Assembly (NCBI GenBank): GCA_963663735.2
Contig: CAXXHN010000001.1
Location: forward strand, 558,001 to 622,000
DNA length: 64,000 nt
Direction of reading: 5' to 3'
From: G963663735 sp963663735
GTDB lineage: Bacteria > Acidobacteriota > UBA6911 > RPQK01 > JAPXNP01
The translations under genes were made by a program, and so were the position numbers. The notes under the pieces are model-generated. The model had not been told where the DNA came from and did not search any database. It saw only the letters and a list, made by a program, of their open reading frames with translations. Below, in pieces: positions 19,031 through 28,021 of this stretch (position 1 is its first letter; each line of letters begins with the position of its first letter).

Positions 19031-19064
19031 AGAATCCCTCCTTAAAAGGTTGACATTAAAAAAA

Positions 19065-19458
19065 CAAAAAAAACTAACAAACTGTAGAAGACCATCAAAA
19101 TAAATGACAAATGAGATTTCTTTGCTTATCATCTCCATTTGTTCGAAATCCACAACGATCTCTGAATGAGATTGTTGCAATCCTGAATCCACTTCAAAAA
19201 ATAACCCCAGATAGAGCTGTAAAGTTATGTTAATTAATGTTAACTTAGTTAATTGCTGATATTTGCAGCCATCATGCAGAGTCATCTATACAGGTTTTTT
19301 TATTATTGAATTCAAAAATTTGAAGGGAATAAACAGATACTCTTCAAGGAATTGAATAGTGGTTGCAGATTGAGCAAAACCTATAGAAAAATGGGTTTAC
19401 TATTAGTATCTTAATCCCCAACCATCCTGTTAAAACAGGAGCATGGAGCAGGCTAGGT
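19065..19458. other. Intergenic region upstream of receptor copy 2
   Basis: About 390 bases with no supported gene. It is AT-rich around 19225-19250, where TTAATTAA and GTTAAC short palindromes cluster, and must contain the copy 2 promoter. The stop of the endonuclease III-like gene is at its far end. Confidence 0.5.
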
Positions 19459-20157
19459 TCAGTCGCTGGCTCTCCAATGACACCCTCCGGAAACCCGTAG
19501 AGGGCATCCTGAACAGACAGGCCTGATGCGACAAAACTTTTTAACATGCTGAACAATCAGGGCGTGAAATTTTTGGAACAGAGGTACTTCCTGGGGAAGC
19601 CACTGTTCAAAAATTGCCTTTACTGCCGTGTAATCAGGAGGTGAACAAAAATATCCGAGACGAAATGCCAGTCGACGGGTATAGGCGTCCGCAATGAATT
19701 CGGGCCTGCCGAGAGCATAAAGAAGGATTGAATCTGCTGTTTCGGGACCAATTCGGGTGATTTCCAGGAGTTCGCTGCGGGTTATACCGGCAGGTGGCAT
19801 GCCCATGCCATCCTCCCACAGTCGGCAAAGATTCTGAAGGGCGGAAGCCTTCTGGCGATAAAATCCGCTGCACCTGACTGCTGCCTCAAGAGAAGCGGTT
19901 TCGGCACGAACAATCTCCCCCGCGGAAGTCAGGCCTCGTTCAACCATGGCGGAAAGGGCCATCTCAACATTCTCCCACTTTGTGTTCTGGGTCAGGACAG
20001 CACCCACTATAATTTCAAAACGGGATGGATTAAACCGCCCGTTAATCGGCCATTCGCCTCCAGGCCATCCCCTGTCAAAATCATAATGATCCTGCAACGC
20101 CTGAAACAATCTCATGATCTTGCGCTTAACTGAATCTTCACTGGCCTTTAACATCAT
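19459..20157 (-). CDS. Endonuclease III-like HhH-GPD DNA glycosylase
   Basis: A base-excision repair glycosylase with a helix-hairpin-helix and a probable 4Fe-4S cluster. The hairpin motif is ITRIGPETADSILLYALG (about 133-150) and the catalytic aspartate is D157 in FIADAYTRR. The lysine of bifunctional endonuclease III is replaced by glutamate (E139), so lyase activity is not expected. Cysteines at 209, 215, 218 and 226 (spacing 5, 2, 7) resemble the cluster loop. The GPETADSIL segment recalls the 3-methyladenine glycosylase MagIII subgroup, a recollection rather than a search result. 232 residues. Confidence 0.85.
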   Translation of the reverse strand: MMLKASEDSVKRKIMRLFQALQDHYDFDRGWPGGEWPINGRFNPSRFEIIVGAVLTQNTKWENVEMALSAMVERGLTSAGEIVRAETASLEAAVRCSGFYRQKASALQNLCRLWEDGMGMPPAGITRSELLEITRIGPETADSILLYALGRPEFIADAYTRRLAFRLGYFCSPPDYTAVKAIFEQWLPQEVPLFQKFHALIVQHVKKFCRIRPVCSGCPLRVSGGCHWRASD

Positions 20158-20257
20158 TCATCTATCCATGTACTTTTACAAATAATACCTTTAAGTCCTC
20201 GCCCTAGATCCCGGGAAGAAAAATGGAAAATTCCCGCAGGTCTGCAAATCGCACCGT

Positions 20258-21565
20258 CTAACTCTTCGTTTTCTCCGATTCAGGCAGTTCTTTCACATCC
20301 CTCAGTTTACGCCGGATGGCCCTGGTTCGGACTTCGGCCTTGTCAATAGTCTTTGTCGCCTGGTCAAGCTTATTCCGGACAGCATCCAGCACATCACCAA
20401 ATCGACCGAACTCTGCTTTAACTTCCCCCAGTACCTTCCAGACTTCGCTGGACCTCTGTTGAATAGCCAGGGTTTGAAATCCCATCTGCAGTGAATTAAG
20501 GAGTGCGGCGAGGGTTGATGGACCGGCAATCACAATCCGAAATCTGCCCTGGATATCGTCGGCCAGGCCGGGCCGCCTCAGGACCTCGGCATAAAGGCCT
20601 TCGGAGGGCAGAAACATTATGCCGAAGTCAGTGGTTCTCGGGGGAAGGATATACTTTTCGAAGATGGACCTGGCGTTGTTCTTAACCTGTTTTTCCAGTG
20701 ATTCGCCTGCCCGGGCAACCCCTTCCCTGTCCCCCAGTTCCGCCGCATCGACAAGGCGTTCATAGTCTTCCTTGGGAAATTTGGCATCAATGGGAAGCCA
20801 TACCAGTTCATCTTCTTCCATTTCCCGCTTGGGGCCGGGCATTCTAATGGCATAATCCACCCTTTCTCCAGATCCCTTTTTCACCTCAACATTCTTCTCA
20901 TACTGTGCGGGAACTAGAATCTGTTCCAGGATGTTACCAGCCGCAATTTCTCCCCAGGTCCCCCTCGTCTTAACATTAGTAAGTACCTTTTTCAAGTCAC
21001 CAACACCCGAGGCCAGTTGTTTCATCTCGCCCAACCCTTCAGAAACCATATCCAGTTGCTGGCTCACCAGTTTAAATGATGCCCCAAGCCGGTTTTCCAG
21101 GGTACCCTGAAGTTTTTCTTCAACCGTCTTCCTCATTGATTCAAGCTTTTTTTCATTGTCCGCACGAATCTCACCCAGCTTATTTTCAACTGACACCTGC
21201 AGTGAAAAAAAACTCTTATCCGTTGTTTCCTCAAGGCCCTTGAGCCGATTCGAAAAGGCTTCGAGCTGCTCCTTCTGCGATTCAGTTATTTTTGCCACAG
21301 TATTCACCAGGGAATCGGTTGAATTTTTCAGAGAATTGATAAGCTCCATCCTTAACAAGCTGTTCAGCTTATTGGAATCTTCCCTGTTTCTCGCAAAATT
21401 CTGGTCCATGGATTTCAGGGTAGCCTGAAGTGATACTTCCAATGTCCCCAGACCCGATTTTTGAGATTTAAGTTCCTGCCAGACCTTCCAGGCTATTAGG
21501 ACGATTGCGAGGATTGTAAAGACAAGAAGAAAGGTTGCGAATAAATACAATAAATTCTGCTCCAT
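20258..21565 (-). CDS. rmuC: RmuC family DNA recombination protein
   Basis: RmuC proteins limit inversion at short repeats and carry a nuclease-like fold. An N-terminal membrane helix (about residues 4-26) is followed by a long coiled coil to about 190, then the conserved domain with RGTWGEIAAGNILEQIL, WLPIDAKFPKEDYERL and FGIMFLPSEGLYAEVLRR. The start is ATG 21565; the frame begins one codon earlier at a TTG. 435 residues. No operon partner is evident; the next gene upstream is 73 bases away. Confidence 0.93.
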   Translation of the reverse strand: MEQNLLYLFATFLLVFTILAIVLIAWKVWQELKSQKSGLGTLEVSLQATLKSMDQNFARNREDSNKLNSLLRMELINSLKNSTDSLVNTVAKITESQKEQLEAFSNRLKGLEETTDKSFFSLQVSVENKLGEIRADNEKKLESMRKTVEEKLQGTLENRLGASFKLVSQQLDMVSEGLGEMKQLASGVGDLKKVLTNVKTRGTWGEIAAGNILEQILVPAQYEKNVEVKKGSGERVDYAIRMPGPKREMEEDELVWLPIDAKFPKEDYERLVDAAELGDREGVARAGESLEKQVKNNARSIFEKYILPPRTTDFGIMFLPSEGLYAEVLRRPGLADDIQGRFRIVIAGPSTLAALLNSLQMGFQTLAIQQRSSEVWKVLGEVKAEFGRFGDVLDAVRNKLDQATKTIDKAEVRTRAIRRKLRDVKELPESEKTKS

Positions 21566-21602
21566 CAACCTATTGTATCTCAGAGGGGAGGCTCAAAAAA
21601 AA

Positions 21603-21637
21603 GTTCGAAGCTTGACGCTCGAAGTACGAAGCTTCCC
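21603..21637. repeat. Degenerate 7-bp periodic repeat, 5 units
   Basis: Units GTTCGAA, GCTTGAC, GCTCGAA, GTACGAA, GCTTCCC lie in the 73-base gap between rmuC and the sugar transferase gene. The period is exactly seven bases throughout. Confidence 0.6.
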
Positions 21638-21638
21638 C

Positions 21639-23075
21639 TTAGCTGGCGCCCCGTCCTGAAAAAACCGCCGGAACCGTTCGCAGAATTATGGCCAGGTCAA
21701 GCCATACCGACCAGTTATCGATATATTCCAGGTCCATCTTCATCCATTGTTCAAAGTCTATTTCATTACGCCCGGAGACTTGCCACAAACATGTTATCCC
21801 CGGCTTAACACTCAGTCTCCGCCGGTAATTGACCAGGTAATTACGGACCTCTTCAGGGAGAGCGGCCCTGGGCCCAACAATGCTCATTTCCCCCTTGATT
21901 ACATTCCAGAACTGGGGAATCTCATCAATGCTGGTTTTTCTCAAAAAGCTCCCGAACGCTGTTATGCGGGGATCATCCTTCATCTTGAAAACCGGGCCAT
22001 CCATTTCATTGAGATGGATAATCTCCCAGAGTTTATCTTCAGCCCCATCAACCATGGTCCTGAATTTGACCAGTGTGAATTTTCTACCATAGAGGCCCAG
22101 CCTCTCCTGCCGGTAAAATATCGGCCCCTTGGATGTAGCTTTGATGACGATTGAAATAATGAGGATAAGAGGGGAAAGTACTACCAGGGAAGCCGTTGCT
22201 ATTATCAGATCCAGGAGCCGTTTTACAATCAGCGGAAATCCCTGGTCAGGAGTTGAGGAATAAGTTAGAAGCGGCAAATTGTCCAGGTATTCAATTGAGA
22301 CATCGGTTGAGCCCAACGGAGGAGGCAGTTCTGTTGCCACCCTGATCTTGATTCCCAGCTCAACACAGAGATTAACCATTTCGCGGCTGCCTTCATAGAA
22401 GTCCGCACTGTCCCCGGCAAAAATCACTTCATCCACAGGAGTCCCGCCCTGCAGAAAATCTACAAAACTCTCGCTGATGATCTGGAGTGGATTGACCTTT
22501 GCCTTTCCACCTTCAACATCAATAAACCCGATCACCTTGTAGCCCCATTTCCTGGCATACCTGAGGCTGGCCGCAACCCTGGCCGCCTTATCACCTGTAC
22601 CGGCAACAAGTATTCTGACCTGACTGTGTTCTGAAAGGTTCCTGCTGATAAGCATCAGATGAAACAGAAGCCGATTCAAAGGCAGAATCAGTAAAAGCAG
22701 GAACAGAAAGGCGATGAATACCGGCCGGCTTATTTCAAGGCTCAGCATGAATACCGCGAATCCCAGAAAACTGCTGATCAGGAGAAAAAAATTAAGGATC
22801 CTGACTATTTGCCTGCGGATAGACAAACCAATAAGGTTTGAGTATTTCTGGGTTCCGAGCAGGGCAACTATCCAGGCCGGTAAAAAAACTACCAGGTAGA
22901 TAAAATATTCAGAGAATGGCAGGAGTTCAGGATTAAAGTTCCCTCGTAGTGCTGCAGGTATGATCGACACCAGGTAGTAACGTGCAAAATATGCAGCCGC
23001 AAGCGCAGGTACAGTGGCGAGAACATCGGTGATGAACATTAGCCTGGAATAAACCAGGTGGTGCCTGTCAAACAT
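21639..23075 (-). CDS. Polyprenyl glycosylphosphotransferase (exopolysaccharide initiation)
   Basis: Transfers a sugar-1-phosphate to undecaprenyl phosphate to start exopolysaccharide or O-antigen units. Four membrane helices fill the first 150 residues, a CoA-binding-like Rossmann segment (RILVAGTGDKAARVA) follows, then a fifth helix near 290 and the catalytic sugar transferase domain with KGPIFYRQERLG, VKFRTM, TSIDEIPQFWNV, VGPRA and the SVKPGITCLWQVSGRN block. 478 residues, typical of WbaP/CpsE-like proteins. No other polysaccharide genes are adjacent, so the pathway served is unknown. Confidence 0.93.
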   Translation of the reverse strand: MFDRHHLVYSRLMFITDVLATVPALAAAYFARYYLVSIIPAALRGNFNPELLPFSEYFIYLVVFLPAWIVALLGTQKYSNLIGLSIRRQIVRILNFFLLISSFLGFAVFMLSLEISRPVFIAFLFLLLLILPLNRLLFHLMLISRNLSEHSQVRILVAGTGDKAARVAASLRYARKWGYKVIGFIDVEGGKAKVNPLQIISESFVDFLQGGTPVDEVIFAGDSADFYEGSREMVNLCVELGIKIRVATELPPPLGSTDVSIEYLDNLPLLTYSSTPDQGFPLIVKRLLDLIIATASLVVLSPLILIISIVIKATSKGPIFYRQERLGLYGRKFTLVKFRTMVDGAEDKLWEIIHLNEMDGPVFKMKDDPRITAFGSFLRKTSIDEIPQFWNVIKGEMSIVGPRAALPEEVRNYLVNYRRRLSVKPGITCLWQVSGRNEIDFEQWMKMDLEYIDNWSVWLDLAIILRTVPAVFSGRGAS

Positions 23076-23192
23076 AGTCTGCTAGTACCTTTAAAATTAT
23101 CCTTAAGGCCTCTCTTACACCCGCAGTATTGTTTCAACTTCCAGGAACGGGGGTGAAGAAATAATTTCTTTTTCTATTTTATAACAGGAGTG

Positions 23193-24317
23193 TCACTTTG
23201 AAAAAGTGATCTCAACCGCCAAATTTTCACCCATTCCAGTATGGAAATTGACTACTTTAACAGGGACGGTAAACTGATTATCCTTCATTTCCAGCCGCAC
23301 AATCTGTTCGCCATCAGAAAGCAGAACCATGCTCCCGAAATCAAGGCTTTCATCGAGAGTTTCAAAAACAAAGGTCAGGTCACTGGAATTGCAGACTCTA
23401 AAAGATGCCATACCTTCTTCGTTAATAAAATGAGCTTTTTTGACTTCCACGGACTGCCGGAACAGGGCCTCCAGGTATTCAGTTTTCCCGGCGATTTCAT
23501 TATTCCACCAGGCGGCTGTTCTTCCAGCAAACAGGGCTTCCCTGATTGATTCCTCTGTCAGTTCTCCGGCAAATACCAGGGTCATGGGCCGATGTCCATG
23601 CCTTATATCGTAAAAATGTTCATTGACATCGTGAATGTCCGTATTGCCCATCGCGGCCAGGTCATTATCCAGCACCCACTTCAATACCTGGGGGTACCAT
23701 TCTTTTTCGTTAAAAACCTCCATGCCATGGATCTTTTTCTCTTTTATCCACTTCTCATGAATCGGAAACATGATGGTATCGTCTGGCTGTTGAGCTTCCC
23801 AGCCGGGATGATTCCAGAATACAAATGCCCCCTGTTCAAGAGCTGCATCCACTGCAGCCTCTGGATCCTCGACATCCAATTTGTTTACGTCAGAAAGGAA
23901 AAGGGCATTCAGATGCCCCGGAGGCATTGAACGGGAGATTTCGCCAGCCCTGATCAGGATCATGCTCAACCGGTCAGCTTCGGGACGGGCCACTTCATAG
24001 GAACTGTTGTGATCCCCTCCTATAAATGCCTTGGACGGCTGGTTCTCTATATGATCAGTTATGGCGATGGCATCCAGGCCTTCCTCCCAGGCCTCACGCA
24101 CCCTCACAGTCGGCCACACGATTCCGTCAGAAAACACGGTGTGTATGTGAAAATCACACTTGAGGGTTTTGTATCCGGGGATATCGGGAAGCCTGATAAT
24201 CTCACGGTGATGGGGCCTCCTCAGATCGGAGGACTGATCGATAATCGACTTTTCAGCAGGAATATAACTACCTAGAAGAATAAATGCTGTCAGCAATAAC
24301 GATATTTTTCTAATCAT
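23193..24317 (-). CDS. Exported PHP-domain metal-dependent phosphoesterase-like protein
   Basis: After a signal peptide (start ATG 24317, hydrophobic LLLTAFILLGSYI), the PHP motifs follow: CDFHIHTVFSDG, IAITDHIE, a HLNALFLSD segment and WNHPGWE, then GNTDIHD near residue 240. These supply the His and Asp ligands for a trinuclear metal centre. The C-terminal 100 residues look like a beta-rich accessory domain. PHP proteins hydrolyse phosphoesters; the substrate is unknown. The frame extends 37 codons upstream, but that part has no signal-peptide character. 374 residues, no operon partner. Confidence 0.85.
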   Translation of the reverse strand: MIRKISLLLTAFILLGSYIPAEKSIIDQSSDLRRPHHREIIRLPDIPGYKTLKCDFHIHTVFSDGIVWPTVRVREAWEEGLDAIAITDHIENQPSKAFIGGDHNSSYEVARPEADRLSMILIRAGEISRSMPPGHLNALFLSDVNKLDVEDPEAAVDAALEQGAFVFWNHPGWEAQQPDDTIMFPIHEKWIKEKKIHGMEVFNEKEWYPQVLKWVLDNDLAAMGNTDIHDVNEHFYDIRHGHRPMTLVFAGELTEESIREALFAGRTAAWWNNEIAGKTEYLEALFRQSVEVKKAHFINEEGMASFRVCNSSDLTFVFETLDESLDFGSMVLLSDGEQIVRLEMKDNQFTVPVKVVNFHTGMGENLAVEITFSK

Positions 24318-24692
24318 AACCTGACCATTGTATATCGAAAGACAATACTCCTGTAGAGGATTTGTGTCACTACGACGCAGACATAAGCGAACATGGTGAG
24401 TGTAGGGCTTAGGTAAAACCTTGCTCATCCCCCCGCTCTCGCTGTCAGCGAAGCGGCTATCGTTGTCGTAATCGTTTTCGTAATCGCACGCTGATATTTT
24501 GGATTATTTGGAGTGTGTAAAAAAGAGACTCCCGTTGACAGGCCGCGAGAAACCAGGAGATATTTAACTATCCGACTCATTTAAATTTTAAGTAGAAAAC
24601 TATTATGGGGAAAGGTAATCTATATGAAGTATACCTATTTGTGCAGAAGGGAATGTAGTAAATAATCATTCAATTACTTAAGGGAGTGTGTG
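24318..24692. other. Intergenic region between PHP gene and plus-strand hypothetical
   Basis: 375 bases serving divergent genes. It contains a hexamer-periodic run at 24459-24488 (listed separately) and an AT-rich segment near 24550-24670 that probably holds the plus-strand promoter. No RNA gene or further coding frame is supported. Confidence 0.5.
24459..24488. repeat. Hexamer-periodic NTCGTN repeat, 5 units
   Basis: Units ATCGTT, GTCGTA, ATCGTT, TTCGTA, ATCGCA. Exact six-base period in a noncoding stretch. Confidence 0.6.
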
Positions 24693-25280
24693 ATGAAACG
24701 CATATTTTATATTTTAGCCTGTTTTCTACTCACTGAAGCCGTATGCTTAGGAGGAAACCCTAATTCATGGCATGGTTTAACTATAGATATATCTACTTCA
24801 GGGGATGCAGTATCAATTTTAGGTGAAGCTGATGAGGTTGAGGATAATCAGAAAATCAGGTCCATCTGGAGTACTAATTTCGATAACTCACAGCGATTTA
24901 CTACGCTTGGATACAATTCTAAATTTGAGTTGGTTAAAGTGGTCCTGTATTTTTCACAGGATGATACCGAAGCTGAAACCTTAAGGGCTATTCGATTAGA
25001 TTTACTTAAACCTGTTAACCCTAATGAACTGTCTGAATTTTACGAGATACTCTTTTATTCAACTGTCCCAGAATCAATAAGGGAAGAATACCCCGAGCAA
25101 TATCACATAGCGGCGAAGTCTGATTCAGTTTTAATTGACGCGAGTATCGGAACTTATGTGGATGGATACAGACCATACAGAGCATACGATTCTCATCTAG
25201 ATCTACCTGGCTGGGCAGACCAAATCTGGTTGATTTCAAGAAAATTTGAAAATCCATCTAGGCTTAATGTGCTGGAGTAG
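24693..25280 (+). CDS. Exported protein of unknown family, paralogue of 25660-26280
   Basis: A 195-residue protein with a signal peptide ending near the AVCLGG segment. The mature N-terminus NPNSWHGLTIDIST, a following LGEADEV and the C-terminal VLE are shared with the convergent neighbour. Both have a central beta-strand-rich part with VKFYL/VVLYF and a IRLDL/IQIDL strand. ATG 24693 follows GGGAG closely; the preceding GTG is an alternative. The family is unknown to me. Export plus pairing suggests an envelope or periplasmic role, which is inference. Confidence 0.65.
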   Translation: MKRIFYILACFLLTEAVCLGGNPNSWHGLTIDISTSGDAVSILGEADEVEDNQKIRSIWSTNFDNSQRFTTLGYNSKFELVKVVLYFSQDDTEAETLRAIRLDLLKPVNPNELSEFYEILFYSTVPESIREEYPEQYHIAAKSDSVLIDASIGTYVDGYRPYRAYDSHLDLPGWADQIWLISRKFENPSRLNVLE

Positions 25281-25659
25281 GTATGTGTTCAAAAAAATGC
25301 AGTTATGAATCCCTGCACGAGATTTTAGTTAAAAATTCCTGGCGATGCTACCAGGTGTAAGCATTGCGGATATGATTATCAGCGGAAATGCATATACTGG
25401 AAGCAATCCCGGACGACCATCCGCTGCTGTGTAGTGCAGGAGAAGCGGCTGCAACCCTAAGAAGCTCACTTCGGGTATACATGGCACACAACATATCGAG
25501 CCACCCTTGATCAAAAACCGCTACATATTCCAGGAAATCGTCCTAAGATGCCCACTGAGAGTCTTTCTCTGTAACATGACAAGGCATATGAAAGGGAAAA
25601 CGCCGTGTGAACGAAAACAGCTCTTTTTCGCTAAAAAGCCCTACACTTTAAAGATGTCT
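25281..25659. other. Intergenic spacer between convergent paralogues
   Basis: 379 bases. A short CCTGG/CCAGG hairpin lies near 25339-25356 but has no T-run. I see no gene, RNA or further repeat. Confidence 0.5.
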
Positions 25660-26280
25660 TCACTCCAAAACCGAAGCGCCTTTTTTATCTTCTCTATCAA
25701 ACACCTTGGAAATCAAGGTCACATATTCAACTTTGCCGGGCAATCTCGGTCCAGTATCCGGCAGACCTCCAAGGCTTGAAAAGACACCACCAAAGCCCGA
25801 TACCCTATTAACAAATGCTTCAATGTAAGCTTGTTGAGGTGTTGCATACAAGTAATACATATCAGGAATCCTATCATGCTTTGTATTGGCTACCGCCGAC
25901 CCCGAAGCGGTTAGACTAAACTCTACCCCGTAAACGTCCTCCAAAATATTGGGATCAAGCTTTTCTTTCAAATCAATTTGAATCACCCGCAGGCTTTCTT
26001 TGCCTGTCTGTACGTCCAGGTGAAGATAGAATTTCACACTGTCTATACCAAACTTCTTCTTGTACTCAAACGTACGAAATCTTAAATTTTTAACCGACTC
26101 GCCTATTAGTTGGCTTCTGAATTTCTGCTTCGTCTTGATCTTATTGGGGTTGCCCAACTCGTCAATAATGTCTTCATCTGTAGCAATATCAAGGGCTAAT
26201 CCATGCCACGCATTAGGTTCTGCAGCACTGCAGTAAATAATCACAGTAAAGAAAACAAAAAGAATGGGTATTCGCTTCAT
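25660..26280 (-). CDS. Exported protein of unknown family, paralogue of 24693-25280
   Basis: A 206-residue protein starting at ATG 26280 behind a strong AGGAGG site; the open frame begins 12 codons earlier. The signal peptide probably ends near YCSA-AEP. The mature part starts EPNAWHGLALDIAT and then LGNPNKIK, matching the neighbour on the opposite strand, and both end in VLE. It has a glycine-rich insertion (SGFGGVFSSLGG) in the C-terminal third that the neighbour lacks. The function is unknown. Confidence 0.65.
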   Translation of the reverse strand: MKRIPILFVFFTVIIYCSAAEPNAWHGLALDIATDEDIIDELGNPNKIKTKQKFRSQLIGESVKNLRFRTFEYKKKFGIDSVKFYLHLDVQTGKESLRVIQIDLKEKLDPNILEDVYGVEFSLTASGSAVANTKHDRIPDMYYLYATPQQAYIEAFVNRVSGFGGVFSSLGGLPDTGPRLPGKVEYVTLISKVFDREDKKGASVLE

Positions 26281-26544
26281 AAAAAACCTCCTGACAATCA
26301 AGACTATCATAGTCAAAAATAAATATCATCAATAAGTTGAATCATTCTAACAATCAGCAGGAGTTCCTTACCAGGATAAAATTTCTCTCAAAGCCGGCAC
26401 CCGGTTTTTTACGATATACACATCCCCACAGGCACATCTATCAGCGGAAATTTGACAGCCCCCGTGTTATAACTTTGTGTGGATGAAGAGTCGTCTCTGC
26501 CCCCGTCTTTGGTAAAGAGCCGAGCCAAAGAGCCGTTTCTGATT

Positions 26545-26563
26545 TTCCCGACGAAGTCGGGAA
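26545..26563 (-). terminator. Hairpin just after tRNA-Arg
   Basis: Perfect 8-bp stem TTCCCGAC/GTCGGGAA with a 3-base loop, two bases after the CCA end of the tRNA on the minus strand. There is no long T-run, so it may be a processing or weak termination structure. Confidence 0.45.
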
Positions 26564-26564
26564 G

Positions 26565-26641
26565 TGGTACGCCCGACAGGATTCGAACCTGTGGCCTTCG
26601 CCTCCGGAGGGCGACGCTCTATCCAGCTGAGCTACGGGCGC
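26565..26641 (-). tRNA. tRNA-Arg (anticodon CCG)
   Basis: A complete 77-base cloverleaf including encoded CCA. Acceptor GCGCCCG pairs with CGGGCGT, the anticodon loop is CTCCGGA, giving anticodon CCG for CGG codons, and the T-arm has ACAGG TTCGAAT CCTGT. No neighbouring tRNA. Confidence 0.97.
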
Positions 26642-27024
26642 ATTCTAAACTCCGCACTCATCAGTAACTGACCAGGGCGGATCAACCGTGAAGAACTGGA
26701 AGTTTACCACGATTCAACCTTTTTTAAAATATTCATAAAAGAAAACCAGCAGCCAGGATCTCATCACAATCCAATAAGAACTGGGCTCTCCGAAACAAGA
26801 TAATCCGTATAATTAAACTCTGAAAAAAAGACGTAAATATATTCCCTGCTTTATTTAGTTTTGATATATAATCAATTCAGCAGTTCGGGAAAAGAGATTT
26901 GAAAATTGGGCCCCAACGCTCTATCCTCCCTCAATTTCTTTACCGGGCTGCTTTTCATTGATCCCACTAAAACTACTCATGAAACCGCGCATATTGTCGA
27001 TAGACCGGAAGATTGCAAGGCGTT
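26642..27024. other. Intergenic region upstream of tRNA-Arg
   Basis: 383 bases between the tRNA and the stop of the methyltransferase-like gene. It must contain the tRNA promoter on the minus strand; I could not pick a convincing -35/-10 pair. Nothing else is supported. Confidence 0.5.
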
Positions 27025-27918
27025 TTACTTCCTCGCATCAAGTTTGACCCGGAACTGCGCGGTATGGACTGGGGTGGTTCCACAGCAAGACCCTATAATG
27101 GAAGCTCCGGCATCAATGAGAAAGTCGATACCAGCGGCCATCTGCTCAGGAGTTTCCTTGTAGATTATGCTGCTTCCCTCCCTCTCAGGCTGACCCGCAT
27201 TAGGCTGGGCCATAATCGGCAGACCGCAGGCTTTTCTGTATCGACTTGTTATGCGGGCAGCGTTACCTATATCAATTCCAGTTCCGCAGTTGGTCCCAAT
27301 GACATCTGCTCCTCGGTCTACCATTAACTGGACTGCATCTTCGGGTGATACCCCCATCATGGTCCTGAAATCAGAGCCATTTTTTACAGAATCAAAGGAC
27401 ATTGAGGCTATGACGCATGGGGCTCCCGCCTTTTTCACGGCATCAAGGGCTGTACCCATTTCTTCCAGGGAAGTCTGGGTTTCAATGATCAGGGCATCCA
27501 CCCCGGCCGATAGCAGGAACTCCGCCTGTTCCAGATAAGACACAAAAACTTCATCCCGGGTCACAGAACCGTAAGGTTCCATCATTCCGCCGAATGGCCC
27601 CAGGTCTCCCAGGACAAAACCAGGGGACCCGCCGAACGCTTCCCTGGCTATGGACACTGCTGCCCGGTTTATTTCTTCCACCCTGTCCGCCAGGCCGGCT
27701 GTTTCCAACGCAATACGACTGGCTGTAAAGGAATTGGAAATCAGGAGTTCTGCCCCTGCCTTAACATAAGACTGTTGAACCTGCAGGACCTTCCCCGGCT
27801 CAGTGAGATTCCACAAGGCACTCGATTCTCCAGGCTTCAGCCCCAGAGCCTGCAACTGTGTCCCCATGGCTCCGTCCCCCAGTAATACTCCAGATTTAAC
27901 CGCGTCAGTGAATTTCAT
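27025..27918 (-). CDS. Homocysteine S-methyltransferase domain protein
   Basis: A TIM-barrel methyltransferase domain of 297 residues equal to the N-terminal module of cobalamin-dependent methionine synthase. The start LLGDGAMGTQLQ and the three zinc-binding cysteines, C211 in GTNCGTG and C278-C279 in GSCCGTTP, are all present. It would bind homocysteine and accept a methyl group from a corrinoid protein or small methyl donor. The pterin and cobalamin modules of MetH are absent from the window. The neighbouring upstream gene encodes a corrinoid-enzyme reactivator, which supports a split corrinoid system. The betaine-type donor cannot be excluded. Confidence 0.88.
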   Translation of the reverse strand: MKFTDAVKSGVLLGDGAMGTQLQALGLKPGESSALWNLTEPGKVLQVQQSYVKAGAELLISNSFTASRIALETAGLADRVEEINRAAVSIAREAFGGSPGFVLGDLGPFGGMMEPYGSVTRDEVFVSYLEQAEFLLSAGVDALIIETQTSLEEMGTALDAVKKAGAPCVIASMSFDSVKNGSDFRTMMGVSPEDAVQLMVDRGADVIGTNCGTGIDIGNAARITSRYRKACGLPIMAQPNAGQPEREGSSIIYKETPEQMAAGIDFLIDAGASIIGSCCGTTPVHTAQFRVKLDARK

Positions 27919-28021
27919 GGAATTCAGGATACCGGAAGTACGCGGAAGTTAGTAGAGATTGCGTAAAATTTCAAAAAGAATTCAAGGTCTCTAATACAGG
28001 AGTATGCGAGGGCAGAGATTC

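Larger units (their letters stand above)
11552..19064 (-). repeat. Tandem direct duplication, period 4034 bp
   Basis: Two copies, about 11552-15030 and 15586-19064, cover terminator, receptor coding sequence, ribosome binding site and some 30 bases of leader. All landmarks I compared (terminator, stop, start) are offset by exactly 4034 bases, so there is no net insertion or deletion over about 3.5 kb. The encoded proteins differ at about 22 of 1120 positions by eye. Upstream of the leader the two sequences are unrelated. The 555 bases between the copies are unique. Confidence 0.93.

Noticed and set aside
23193..23209. Hairpin TCACTTT/AAAGTGA at the end of the PHP gene as a terminator
   Set aside because: It overlaps the stop codon and has no T-run on the minus strand.
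26479..26667. Open frame of 62 codons over the tRNA-Arg region
   Set aside because: It reads through the antisense of a complete tRNA and has no support as a protein.
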